Part shown: piece after piece, positions 1 to 5,571 of the stretch
Numbering within the stretch: position 1 is the first letter of the stretch
Layout of the letters: each line of letters starts with the position of its first letter
Source: Bdellovibrionales bacterium
GTDB taxonomy: Bacteria; Bdellovibrionota; Bdellovibrionia; Bdellovibrionales; Bdellovibrionaceae
Direction: 5' to 3'
Assembly (NCBI GenBank): GCA_027320785.1
Contig: DAHVKR010000093.1
Span: 1-6,015 of the forward strand
Length of the DNA: 6,015 nucleotides
Notes under the pieces: generated by a model
What the model saw: only the letters and a program-made list of their open reading frames with translations
Database searches by the model: none
What the model was told of the DNA's origin: nothing
Position numbers and translations under genes: made by a program

Positions 1-650
1 TTTATCGGTTTACATTCAGGATCAATTTTCATGGATCCTTCTGTGGCCTTCACGATTTGCTCGGGAGTCATATCAGGTGAATATTCTTTGAGAAGAAATC
101 CTTGAGGTGTGACATCGATCACACCAAAATCACTGACAATTCGATCAACACATTTTTTTCCTGTTAAAGGAAGTGTACATTTTTTGCGAAGTTTGGAGTT
201 CCCGGCTTTATCAGCATGTTGCATGGCTACAATGACGCGTCTAGCTCCAGCAACAAGGTCCATGGCGCCGCCCATGCCCTTGATCATTTTGCCAGGAATC
301 ATCCAATTAGCGATATCTCCGTTTTGGTCCACTTCCATAGCGCCTAGAACGGTCAGATCGACATGTCCACCACGTATCATAGCAAAGCTATCCGCGCTTG
401 AGAAAAAGGAAGATCCTGGGATGGTTGTAACAGTCTGTTTACCGGCATTGATCAAGTCAGGATCGACATCCTTTTCAAGAGGGAAGGGGCCAATACCTAA
501 AAGACCATTCTCGCTTTGAAGCATGACAAACTTGTTGGGGGGGATGTAGTTGGCTACCAAGGTCGGGATCCCAATCCCTAAATTTACAACAAATCCATCT
601 TCAATTTCTTCTGAGATTCTTTGAGCCAATTGCTCTCGAGTCAGTGGCAT
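1..650 (-). CDS. scoB: 3-oxoacid CoA-transferase subunit B (partial at left edge)
   Basis: Beta subunit of a family I CoA-transferase, which with ScoA moves CoA from succinyl-CoA to acetoacetate in the cytoplasm. I translated 216 codons from the ATG at 650 with no stop before the window edge. Known ScoB/AtoA proteins are about 216-220 residues, so only a few C-terminal residues should be missing. The hallmark LQSENGLLG (residues 44-52) matches the family signature, with the catalytic glutamate, which forms the glutamyl-CoA intermediate, at E47. The GIGIPT segment (25-30) and the GKMIKGMGGAMDLV segment (120-133) are also typical. The start is supported by an AAAGGGG Shine-Dalgarno (657-663) six bases upstream, inside the end of scoA. 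The gap to scoA is 3 bp, so the two are probably translationally coupled. A 3-oxoadipate or other 3-oxoacid specificity (PcaJ-like) cannot be excluded, but the adjacent thiolase fits acetoacetate. Confidence 0.95.
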   Translation of the reverse strand, partial: MPLTREQLAQRISEEIEDGFVVNLGIGIPTLVANYIPPNKFVMLQSENGLLGIGPFPLEKDVDPDLINAGKQTVTTIPGSSFFSSADSFAMIRGGHVDLTVLGAMEVDQNGDIANWMIPGKMIKGMGGAMDLVAGARRVIVAMQHADKAGNSKLRKKCTLPLTGKKCVDRIVSDFGVIDVTPQGFLLKEYSPDMTPEQIVKATEGSMKIDPECKPI

Positions 651-653
651 ACG

Positions 654-1352
654 TTACCCCTTTCTCACAGTTTTTTGTTCAATTCGTTTTTGATAGTTCT
701 GTCCTTTGAAGATTCTTTGGACAAAAATACCGGGTGTGTGAATTTGATCGGGGTCTAATTCTCCAATTTCAACAAGCTCTTCGACTTCAGCGACTGTTAT
801 TTTACCTGCTGTTGCAATCATAGGGTTGAAATTGCGAGCTGTTTTTCTAAAAATGAGGTTGCCAAACTTATCACCCTTCCACGCTTTTACGAATGCAAAG
901 TCTCCGGTGATACCTCTTTCAAGAATATATTCACGGCCCTCGAAAACTTTTACTTCTTTGCCTTCGGCGACCTTTGTTCCGACACCTGTAGGAGTATAGA
1001 AACCGGGAATTCCAGCCCCACCGGCTCTAATTCTTTCCGCTAGAGTTCCTTGAGGGCAAAGTTCTACTTCGAGCTCACCATTCATAAATTGTTTTTCGAA
1101 TGTTGCATTTTCGCCAACGTACGAACTAATCATTTTTTTAATTTGGCGGGTTTGAAGCAAAAGACCCAGTCCAAAATCATCTACGCCTGCATTATTTGAA
1201 ACGCAGGTGATATTTTTAACTCCGGATTCTTTGAGAGCCTGAATGCAGTTTTCGGGAATTCCACAGAGTCCAAAACCTCCCACAATGTATGTCATATTGT
1301 CTTGAACGCCTTGAAGGGCAGATTTGGCATCTGCATAAACTTTTTGACTCAT
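654..1352 (-). CDS. scoA: 3-oxoacid CoA-transferase subunit A
   Basis: Alpha subunit of succinyl-CoA:3-oxoacid CoA-transferase (EC 2.8.3.5 type), partner of the downstream ScoB. The 232-residue length is normal for the subunit. Near the N terminus, [18 protein letters not shown] (18-35) closely resembles the CoA-transferase family signature 1 with its GGF-x3-G-x-P core. The [20 protein letters not shown] stretch (99-118) and [20 protein letters not shown] (175-194) are further typical ScoA/AtoD blocks. The ATG at 1352 has an AAGGAA-type Shine-Dalgarno about nine bases upstream. The gene follows the thiolase stop after 18 bp with no terminator between, and precedes scoB by 3 bp, so all three are read as one operon. 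No frameshift or missing motif was seen. PcaI-like (3-oxoadipate) specificity is the main alternative and is less likely in this context. Confidence 0.96.
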   Translation of the reverse strand: MSQKVYADAKSALQGVQDNMTYIVGGFGLCGIPENCIQALKESGVKNITCVSNNAGVDDFGLGLLLQTRQIKKMISSYVGENATFEKQFMNGELEVELCPQGTLAERIRAGGAGIPGFYTPTGVGTKVAEGKEVKVFEGREYILERGITGDFAFVKAWKGDKFGNLIFRKTARNFNPMIATAGKITVAEVEELVEIGELDPDQIHTPGIFVQRIFKGQNYQKRIEQKTVRKG

Positions 1353-1370
1353 ATTATAGATTCCTTTTGG

Positions 1371-2543
1371 CTAAGCTTTTTCCAATACAACAGCCACAGC
1401 TTCGCCGCCACCAATACAAAGGCTGGCAACGCCACGTTTTTTGTTATGGGTATGAAGAGCGTGAACAAGAGTCGCAAGGATACGAGCTCCTGAGGCTCCA
1501 ATTGGATGGCCGATGGCAATGGCTCCCCCGTGAATATTGATTTTTTCAAAAGGGATACTCAGGTCTTTTGCGGCGGCCATAGTTACATTGGCAAAGGCCT
1601 CATTGATTTCCCAAAGATCGATATCCTTAGCTTCGAGCTGAGCAGATTGTAATGCTTTTTTCATGGCACCAACAGGAGCTGTAGTAAACCATTTTGGATC
1701 TTGAGCAAAGGTTCCTTGAGCTACGACATAAGCTAAGGGTTTAAGTCCTAAAGCTTTGGCTTTGGATTCGCTCATGAGAATATGAGCTGCGCCACCATCA
1801 TTAATTTTGGAAGCGTTCGCAGCTGTGATGGTTCCGTCCTTATCAAAAGCGGGCTTGAGAGATGAAATTTTATCAAAACGAGCCTTAGTCGGTTCCTCGT
1901 CTTGATCTACAACAGTTGTCTGCTTACCTTCAATGGTAACAGACGTGATTTCGTTTTTGAAGTAACCAGCCTCTTGAGCTTTTTGAGCTTTTTTATAAGA
2001 GTTGATGGCAAATTCATCCTGAGCTTCTCGGGTGAAGTGATATTCCTTAGCACAAAGTTCAGAAGCATTTCCCATATGCCAATTATTATAAGGATCCCAA
2101 AGTCCATCTTTAATCATGGAGTCTATCATTTGAACGTGACCCATGCGGTATCCAGCACGAGATTTTTCAAGAAGGTGGGGAGCGAGTGTCATGTTCTCCT
2201 GTCCACCGGCAACAACAACAGAAGAATGTCCGAGACGGATCGAGTCGGCGGCAAGCATGACGGCTTTTAAACCAGAGCCACAAACTTTGTTGATTGTCAT
2301 ACATGGGACTGAGTTTTTAAGGCCTGCATAGAGAGCCGCCTGACGAGCAGGGGCCTGACCGGTTCCGGCTGTTAGAACATTTCCCATAATACATTCTTCA
2401 ATAGCATCGGCTGATATTCCGGCTTTTTGGATAGCATCTTGAATAGCCATAGCTCCGAGGCGAGGGCTGGGGAGGCTTGAAAGAGCTCCTTGAAAGGCTC
2501 CAACAGGGGTTCGAGTACTGGCCACAATCACGACTTTTTCCAT
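1371..2543 (-). CDS. Acetyl-CoA acetyltransferase (thiolase)
   Basis: Thiolase that reversibly condenses or cleaves acetoacetyl-CoA and two acetyl-CoA (EC 2.3.1.9) in the cytoplasm. The 390 residues match the usual 390-395 of tetrameric biosynthetic-type thiolases. Visible active-site elements are the nucleophilic cysteine C88 in NKVCGSG, NEAF at 314-317, the thiolase signature 2 with GHP at 345-347 (H346), and the second catalytic cysteine C376 in CIGGGE. GGQENMTLAPH (113-123) is the typical loop before the substrate-binding region. The ATG at 2543 has a strong AAGGAG Shine-Dalgarno (2549-2554) five bases upstream. It is the first gene of an operon with scoA and scoB, which implies acetoacetyl-CoA thiolysis after CoA transfer. 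A beta-ketothiolase of broader chain length, or a biosynthetic direction toward polyhydroxybutyrate, is possible: sequence alone does not fix the direction. The names atoB, phaA and thlA would all be used for such genes, so none is assigned. Confidence 0.95.
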   Translation of the reverse strand: MEKVVIVASTRTPVGAFQGALSSLPSPRLGAMAIQDAIQKAGISADAIEECIMGNVLTAGTGQAPARQAALYAGLKNSVPCMTINKVCGSGLKAVMLAADSIRLGHSSVVVAGGQENMTLAPHLLEKSRAGYRMGHVQMIDSMIKDGLWDPYNNWHMGNASELCAKEYHFTREAQDEFAINSYKKAQKAQEAGYFKNEITSVTIEGKQTTVVDQDEEPTKARFDKISSLKPAFDKDGTITAANASKINDGGAAHILMSESKAKALGLKPLAYVVAQGTFAQDPKWFTTAPVGAMKKALQSAQLEAKDIDLWEINEAFANVTMAAAKDLSIPFEKINIHGGAIAIGHPIGASGARILATLVHALHTHNKKRGVASLCIGGGEAVAVVLEKA

Positions 2544-2548
2544 GGGTT

Positions 2549-2554
2549 CTCCTT
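2549..2554 (-). promoter_or_regulatory. Shine-Dalgarno site of the thiolase gene
   Basis: AAGGAG on the minus strand, five bases before the ATG at 2543. It is the best ribosome-binding site in the window and fixes the start of the first gene of the thiolase-scoAB operon. Confidence 0.8.
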
Positions 2555-2610
2555 ACGTTTATTTACATTTCTTTATTCAGGTATATCCGAAGACTTCAAA
2601 GTCAAAAATT

Positions 2611-2639
2611 TGAACTTACTCGGTTTCCGAGTCAATTCA
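2611..2639. promoter_or_regulatory. Imperfect dyad, candidate operator of the thiolase-scoAB operon
   Basis: The core is a perfect 6-bp inverted repeat, ACTCGG (2618-2623) and CCGAGT (2627-2632), around a TTT centre. The symmetry continues outward: TGAA (2611-2614) pairs with TTCA (2636-2639). In all 11 of 13 pairs match over 29 bp. It lies between the divergent thiolase operon and the plus-strand gene at 2707. There is no T-run, so it is not a terminator. Its size and symmetry resemble binding sites of dimeric repressors such as the TetR family, which often control acyl-CoA metabolism. No regulator gene is present in the window, so the function is inference. Confidence 0.4.
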
Positions 2640-2706
2640 TGGTGAGTCCAAAACTTGAAGAAAACCAGTTGACTCTTATTTCGAAATAGATCAACCGTGA
2701 AGTGAT

Positions 2707-3528
2707 ATGGCAAAAGCGAAAGCAAAACAAAAAAAGACAGCAAAAAAAGTCCCTGTAAAAAAGGCTAAGGTCTTGAAATCTAAAGAGAAAAAGCCTAAAG
2801 CAGGAGCTCCTGTAGCGAAAGCTTCAAAGAAGTCCGCCACAGCAAAATCTCAACCTACTGCGGCAAAAGTGAAGACTCGAGGGTCTACACCCCCCGTGGC
2901 AAAGCCTGCGAAAGTGGGAAAAAAAGAGAGTAAAGCCTCAGGAAAGCCATCCAAAGATTCCCGTTCTAAAAAAGAAGAGTTGGATATTTTTGATGATGAT
3001 GGAGATGGAACAGAAAGCGAAGAACTTCTTGAATATGAAGAGGAGTTAGATCTTTCTGAAGAAGAAGAGGCGGAAGATTTAGACTCTGATGACGGTAGTG
3101 ATTCGGTCGAAGTCGAAGGTTCTGTGCTCGCGGTTACGCCAGAAAGCGAAGAGGATATTATCCTCACCGATGCAGAGGGTAATCGTTACTGTCGGGCTAA
3201 AGACTGTGACCAAATTGCGATGGTAGATGGCTATTGCCGCTATCACTACCTTTTATACTGGAAGAAGATTCAAATTCGAAAAGAAATCCTCCAGGATGGT
3301 AAACTTGAAAAATACGTTGAAGATTTGACTTCACGTTACCCAGATAAGTTCCTTGAAATGCTTCGAAAAGATCTCAGAACAGCGAAAGATTTTATGGCTG
3401 CTATTGCAGAACTTGAAATCGATGAGTCTGCCGGTGAGAATGAATTCGAAGAAGATGCACAGACCTTTATTGATGAGGTTCGAGGTATCTCAGATACCAG
3501 TGCTTCCATGGATGATGATGAATACTAG
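2707..3528 (+). CDS. Lys/Ala-rich, acidic, Cys/His-knuckle protein of unknown function
   Basis: Unnamed 273-residue protein with three distinct parts. Residues 1-89 are a Lys/Ala/Ser/Pro-rich basic tail with AKK and PAK motifs, like histone H1-like DNA-binding tails of bacteria. Residues 90-135 are a strongly acidic Asp/Glu/Ser linker. From about 150 the sequence is ordinary and looks folded. It begins with C162-X4-C167-X9-C177-X2-H180, a likely zinc knuckle, followed by YLLYWKKIQIRKEI (181-194) and a helical region including PDKFLEMLRKDLRTAKDF (212-229), then an acidic C-terminal tail. There is no signal peptide or membrane segment, so it is probably cytoplasmic. The ATG at 2707 has only a weak purine-rich site (GAAG, 2699-2702) before it. 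The gene is monocistronic and ends at a strong terminator. I recall similar knuckle proteins in Bdellovibrio-type genomes but cannot give a function. A nucleic-acid or RNA-polymerase-associated role is a guess from charge and the zinc knuckle. Confidence 0.88.
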   Translation: MAKAKAKQKKTAKKVPVKKAKVLKSKEKKPKAGAPVAKASKKSATAKSQPTAAKVKTRGSTPPVAKPAKVGKKESKASGKPSKDSRSKKEELDIFDDDGDGTESEELLEYEEELDLSEEEEAEDLDSDDGSDSVEVEGSVLAVTPESEEDIILTDAEGNRYCRAKDCDQIAMVDGYCRYHYLLYWKKIQIRKEILQDGKLEKYVEDLTSRYPDKFLEMLRKDLRTAKDFMAAIAELEIDESAGENEFEEDAQTFIDEVRGISDTSASMDDDEY

Positions 3529-3532
3529 GAAT

Positions 3533-3561
3533 AAAAGAGAGGCTGTAAGGCCTCTCTTTTT
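3533..3561. terminator. Bidirectional Rho-independent terminator
   Basis: A perfect 11-bp stem, AAAAGAGAGGC (3533-3543) and GCCTCTCTTTT (3550-3560), surrounds a 6-base loop and runs into a five-T tract (3557-3561). It starts 5 bp after the stop of the gene ending at 3528. Because the stem begins with A residues, the other strand also ends in a short T-run. It therefore also serves the converging gene that stops at 3570, only 9 bp away. Confidence 0.9.
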
Positions 3562-3569
3562 GTAAGCCC

Positions 3570-4109
3570 TTAGTGAAGAGTCCCGTTTCCAGAAGAACCC
3601 TCGCCGTCGTCATCTTCTGATGACTCAGCGTCAATCTCAAATTCGACCTCGAAGTCTCCTTGCAAAAGGGCGTCTGTTTCTTCACCCAAAAGTTCATTGG
3701 CTTGTTTTTCCAGGTCTGAATTCACAGTGGAAAATTGAAGCCATACTTTATGGTTATCGAAGGGGAATTCGGCCCATTTTTCAGGCAGATCCAACTCACG
3801 ATCATTTTCGAAATATTCCATCATGAGAGAAGCCGCCACATCGACACACAAGTGAAGCGTTTCCAAGGCCGCGTTTTCACTTTCGGGACTGTAATCAATG
3901 GAGACCTCAAAATTATTCTGTGCGAGGTGGCCGGGCTCTAAGTAGCCGACGCGAAGCACTATCTCCTCAAGGTAAAGTCTTCCTTCCACTACAACCTGAG
4001 CTTTTCCCAGGTCTTTTTGAAAATTTTGCTTAAAAACTTCCTGAATTTGTTCTGTCACTTCCTGAGGAAGAGAGGTCCATTTTTTCGAGGATTTGAGTCG
4101 TGGTTGCAT
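3570..4109 (-). CDS. Conserved-looking acidic hypothetical protein
   Basis: I do not recognise this 179-residue protein. The start is placed at the ATG at 4109 (MQPRLKSSKKW...) because AAAGGA lies five bases upstream. The frame stays open to a TTG at 4172, adding 21 residues, but that start has no better ribosome site and would lie upstream of the candidate promoter. The first ~15 residues are basic. Residues about 16-115 look like an alternating helix/strand fold (for example VVVEGRLYLEEIVLRVGYLE), with a helix ETLHLCVDVAASLMMEYFEN and a strand-like KVWLQFSTVNSDLEKQANEL. The last ~30 residues are a low-complexity Asp/Glu/Ser/Gly tail, perhaps disordered. There is no signal peptide or transmembrane segment, so it is likely cytoplasmic. 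It is a single gene, convergent with the Lys-rich protein gene and divergent from miaB. Confidence 0.75.
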   Translation of the reverse strand: MQPRLKSSKKWTSLPQEVTEQIQEVFKQNFQKDLGKAQVVVEGRLYLEEIVLRVGYLEPGHLAQNNFEVSIDYSPESENAALETLHLCVDVAASLMMEYFENDRELDLPEKWAEFPFDNHKVWLQFSTVNSDLEKQANELLGEETDALLQGDFEVEFEIDAESSEDDDGEGSSGNGTLH

Positions 4110-4114
4110 GACTT

Positions 4115-4120
4115 TCCTTT
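4115..4120 (-). promoter_or_regulatory. Shine-Dalgarno site deciding the start at 4109
   Basis: AAAGGA on the minus strand with a five-base spacer to the ATG at 4109. It favours the 179-residue form over the longer TTG-initiated reading from 4172. Confidence 0.7.
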
Positions 4121-4122
4121 CA

Positions 4123-4151
4123 TTGACAGTTAAATCATCGAAACCTATAAC
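4123..4151 (+). promoter_or_regulatory. Sigma-70 promoter of miaB
   Basis: A -35 of TTGACA (4123-4128, six of six) and a -10 of TATAAC (4146-4151, five of six) are separated by exactly 17 bp. Transcription should start near 4158, giving a leader of about 30 bases before the miaB ATG at 4189. This is the clearest promoter in the window and should also drive the overlapping downstream gene. Confidence 0.8.
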
Positions 4152-4172
4152 CAAAATCCCTCTATGACACAA
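4144..4172 (-). promoter_or_regulatory. Weak candidate promoter of the divergent acidic-protein gene
   Basis: On the minus strand TTGTGT (4167-4172) and TATAGG (4144-4149) are 17 bp apart. Only three and four bases match consensus, but the position is right for a gene starting at 4109. Its -10 sits on the same TATA core as the miaB -10, so the two promoters would be back to back and mutually exclusive. Confidence 0.3.
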
Positions 4173-4188
4173 TGGGAAATTACGAGCT

Positions 4189-5571
4189 ATGAATGAAATA
4201 ACTTCGACTCCAACATCCTCGAACTCTTCAAAATCTTTCCACCACGATATAGGTGGAGGCCGGGGCGTTTATATTAGCACCTATGGATGCCAAATGAATG
4301 TCAATGATAGCGAGCGCATGTATTCCATTCTGGAAATGTCAAATTTCACGCCTGTCGAAAAGCCCGATCAGGCAAGCCTGATTATTATTAACTCTTGTTC
4401 TGTTCGAGAAAAACCCGTGCATAAGGTTTACTCGGAAGTGGGAACTTACCGAGATCTTAAAAAACAAAATCCGGATCTTTTAATTGGTGTGGGGGGCTGT
4501 GTCGGGCAGCAGGAAAAAGAAAAGCTGATCAAAAATCAACCTTTGATCGATTTTGTTTTTGGAACAGATGCCATCGATGAGCTTCCTCAAACATTACAAA
4601 CTTTACTCGGAAGAAGCAGTTCAAAAGATAAAGTGATCTCAGCTCAGTTTCATCATCGTGAGCCTTACCATGTAGATACACTTGTTCGAAATCCAGGGGT
4701 TTCGACTTTTGTGAATATTACGAAGGGTTGTGATAACTTCTGTACTTTCTGTGTGGTGCCTTTTACACGAGGTCGTGAAAAGTCTCGTCCCATGAAGCAT
4801 GTTTTGATGGATCTGAATGGCTTGGTTAAAAGAGGCGTAAAAGAAGTGACGCTTTTGGGGCAAAATGTGAACTCTTATACGAGTGACTGTGGAGCCGACT
4901 TTGCCGATTTATTGAAAACAGTGGCGATGGAAACGGGGATCGAGAGAATTCGCTACACCACATCTCATCCAAAAGATTTTAATCAGAAGTTGATGGATGT
5001 GATGGCCGAGCATCAAAATAAAATTTGTGAGTACATTCATTTGCCTTTTCAAAGTGGTAACTCTCGTATCTTAGAAAAAATGAACCGCGGCTATACGCGA
5101 GAAGAGTATCTAGAAAAAATCAAACAGATCAAAGCGACAATTCCCAATGTGGTTCTCTCGACTGACATCATTGTAGGTTTCCCTGGAGAGACGGAAGAAG
5201 AATTTCAAGATACAGTCCGTATGGTGGAAGAAGTGGGATATGAAACCATTTTTGCTTTTAAATACTCACCTCGACCTTTCACCAAGGCCGCACGTTTTGA
5301 AGAACAAATTGATGAAGATATCAAATCAGAGCGTTTGAATCGACTTTTTGATGTTCATGACAAACTTTCTTTTGAGTGGGTCAAAAAGTACGAAGGCCAA
5401 ACTCTGAAAGTCTTAGTTGAAAAAGTAGAAGGCGAAAATAAACTTTCTGGTCGAAGTACTCAGAATAAAGTGACTTTTTTCGAGGGGCCTGCAGATTTAG
5501 TCGGTCAAACTGTACCGGTGAAAATCACACGAGCTCTTCCCAATGTTTTAAGAGGCCAACTGGAATCATGA
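4189..5571 (+). CDS. miaB: tRNA-2-methylthio-N6-dimethylallyladenosine synthase
   Basis: Radical-SAM methylthiotransferase that converts i6A37 to ms2i6A37 in tRNAs reading UNN codons, adding sulfur and a methyl group at C2 of the adenine. At 460 residues it is near the usual 440-480. The N-terminal MTTase domain has its three cluster cysteines at C34 (YGCQMN), C70 (NSCSVREKP) and C104 (GGCVGQQ). The radical-SAM CxxxCxxC is C181, C185, C188 (GCDNFCTFCVVPFTRG). LGQNVNSY (223-230), HLPFQSG (284-290) and DIIVGFPGET (326-335) are typical MiaB blocks. Residues from about 397 form the TRAM RNA-binding domain. The first 26 residues are a Ser/Thr-rich, Gly-ending extension before VYISTYGCQM. There is no later in-frame start before that motif, so the ATG at 4189 is used, although its Shine-Dalgarno (GGGAA, 4174-4178) is weak. 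The gene follows a strong promoter, and its stop overlaps the next start as ATGA. Confidence 0.97.
   Translation: MNEITSTPTSSNSSKSFHHDIGGGRGVYISTYGCQMNVNDSERMYSILEMSNFTPVEKPDQASLIIINSCSVREKPVHKVYSEVGTYRDLKKQNPDLLIGVGGCVGQQEKEKLIKNQPLIDFVFGTDAIDELPQTLQTLLGRSSSKDKVISAQFHHREPYHVDTLVRNPGVSTFVNITKGCDNFCTFCVVPFTRGREKSRPMKHVLMDLNGLVKRGVKEVTLLGQNVNSYTSDCGADFADLLKTVAMETGIERIRYTTSHPKDFNQKLMDVMAEHQNKICEYIHLPFQSGNSRILEKMNRGYTREEYLEKIKQIKATIPNVVLSTDIIVGFPGETEEEFQDTVRMVEEVGYETIFAFKYSPRPFTKAARFEEQIDEDIKSERLNRLFDVHDKLSFEWVKKYEGQTLKVLVEKVEGENKLSGRSTQNKVTFFEGPADLVGQTVPVKITRALPNVLRGQLES

Larger units (their letters stand above)
2544..2706. other. Divergent intergenic region with several inverted repeats
   Basis: This 163-bp spacer must hold the promoters of both the leftward thiolase operon and the rightward gene at 2707. 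TTGACT hexamers occur at 2600-2605 and 2630-2635 (minus strand) and at 2669-2674 (plus strand), each a plausible -35. None has a good TATAAT-like element at 16-18 bp, so no promoter is called. Besides the 2611-2639 dyad there is GACTT-CA-AAGTC (2592-2603), TTCAAA-N8-TTTGAA (2595-2614) and the 12-bp palindrome TATTTCGAAATA (2677-2688). An open frame across part of this region has no coding character and was not called. Confidence 0.6.

Noticed and set aside
109..519. Plus-strand open frame of 136 codons
   Set aside because: It lies antisense to scoB, which has clear family motifs; the translation has no coding character.
1902..2270. Plus-strand open frame of 122 codons
   Set aside because: It is antisense to the thiolase, whose reading frame is continuous and contains all catalytic motifs.
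2477..2689. Plus-strand open frame of 70 codons crossing the thiolase start
   Set aside because: It begins inside the thiolase gene and runs through the inverted-repeat-rich spacer; it has no convincing ribosome site or recognisable domain.
2669..2697. TTGACT as -35 of a promoter for the gene at 2707
   Set aside because: No TATAAT-like hexamer occurs 16-18 bp downstream (2691-2698 reads TCAACCGT), so a sigma-70 promoter is not supported here.
2850..3167. Minus-strand Ser-rich open frame of 105 codons
   Set aside because: It is the antisense of the acidic linker: GAA/GAT codons read as TTC/ATC or shifted to Ser codons, a composition artefact.
4193..4201. Out-of-frame ATG-AAA-TAA overlapping the miaB start
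   Set aside because: It could be a minimal leader frame, but nothing beyond chance supports a regulatory role.
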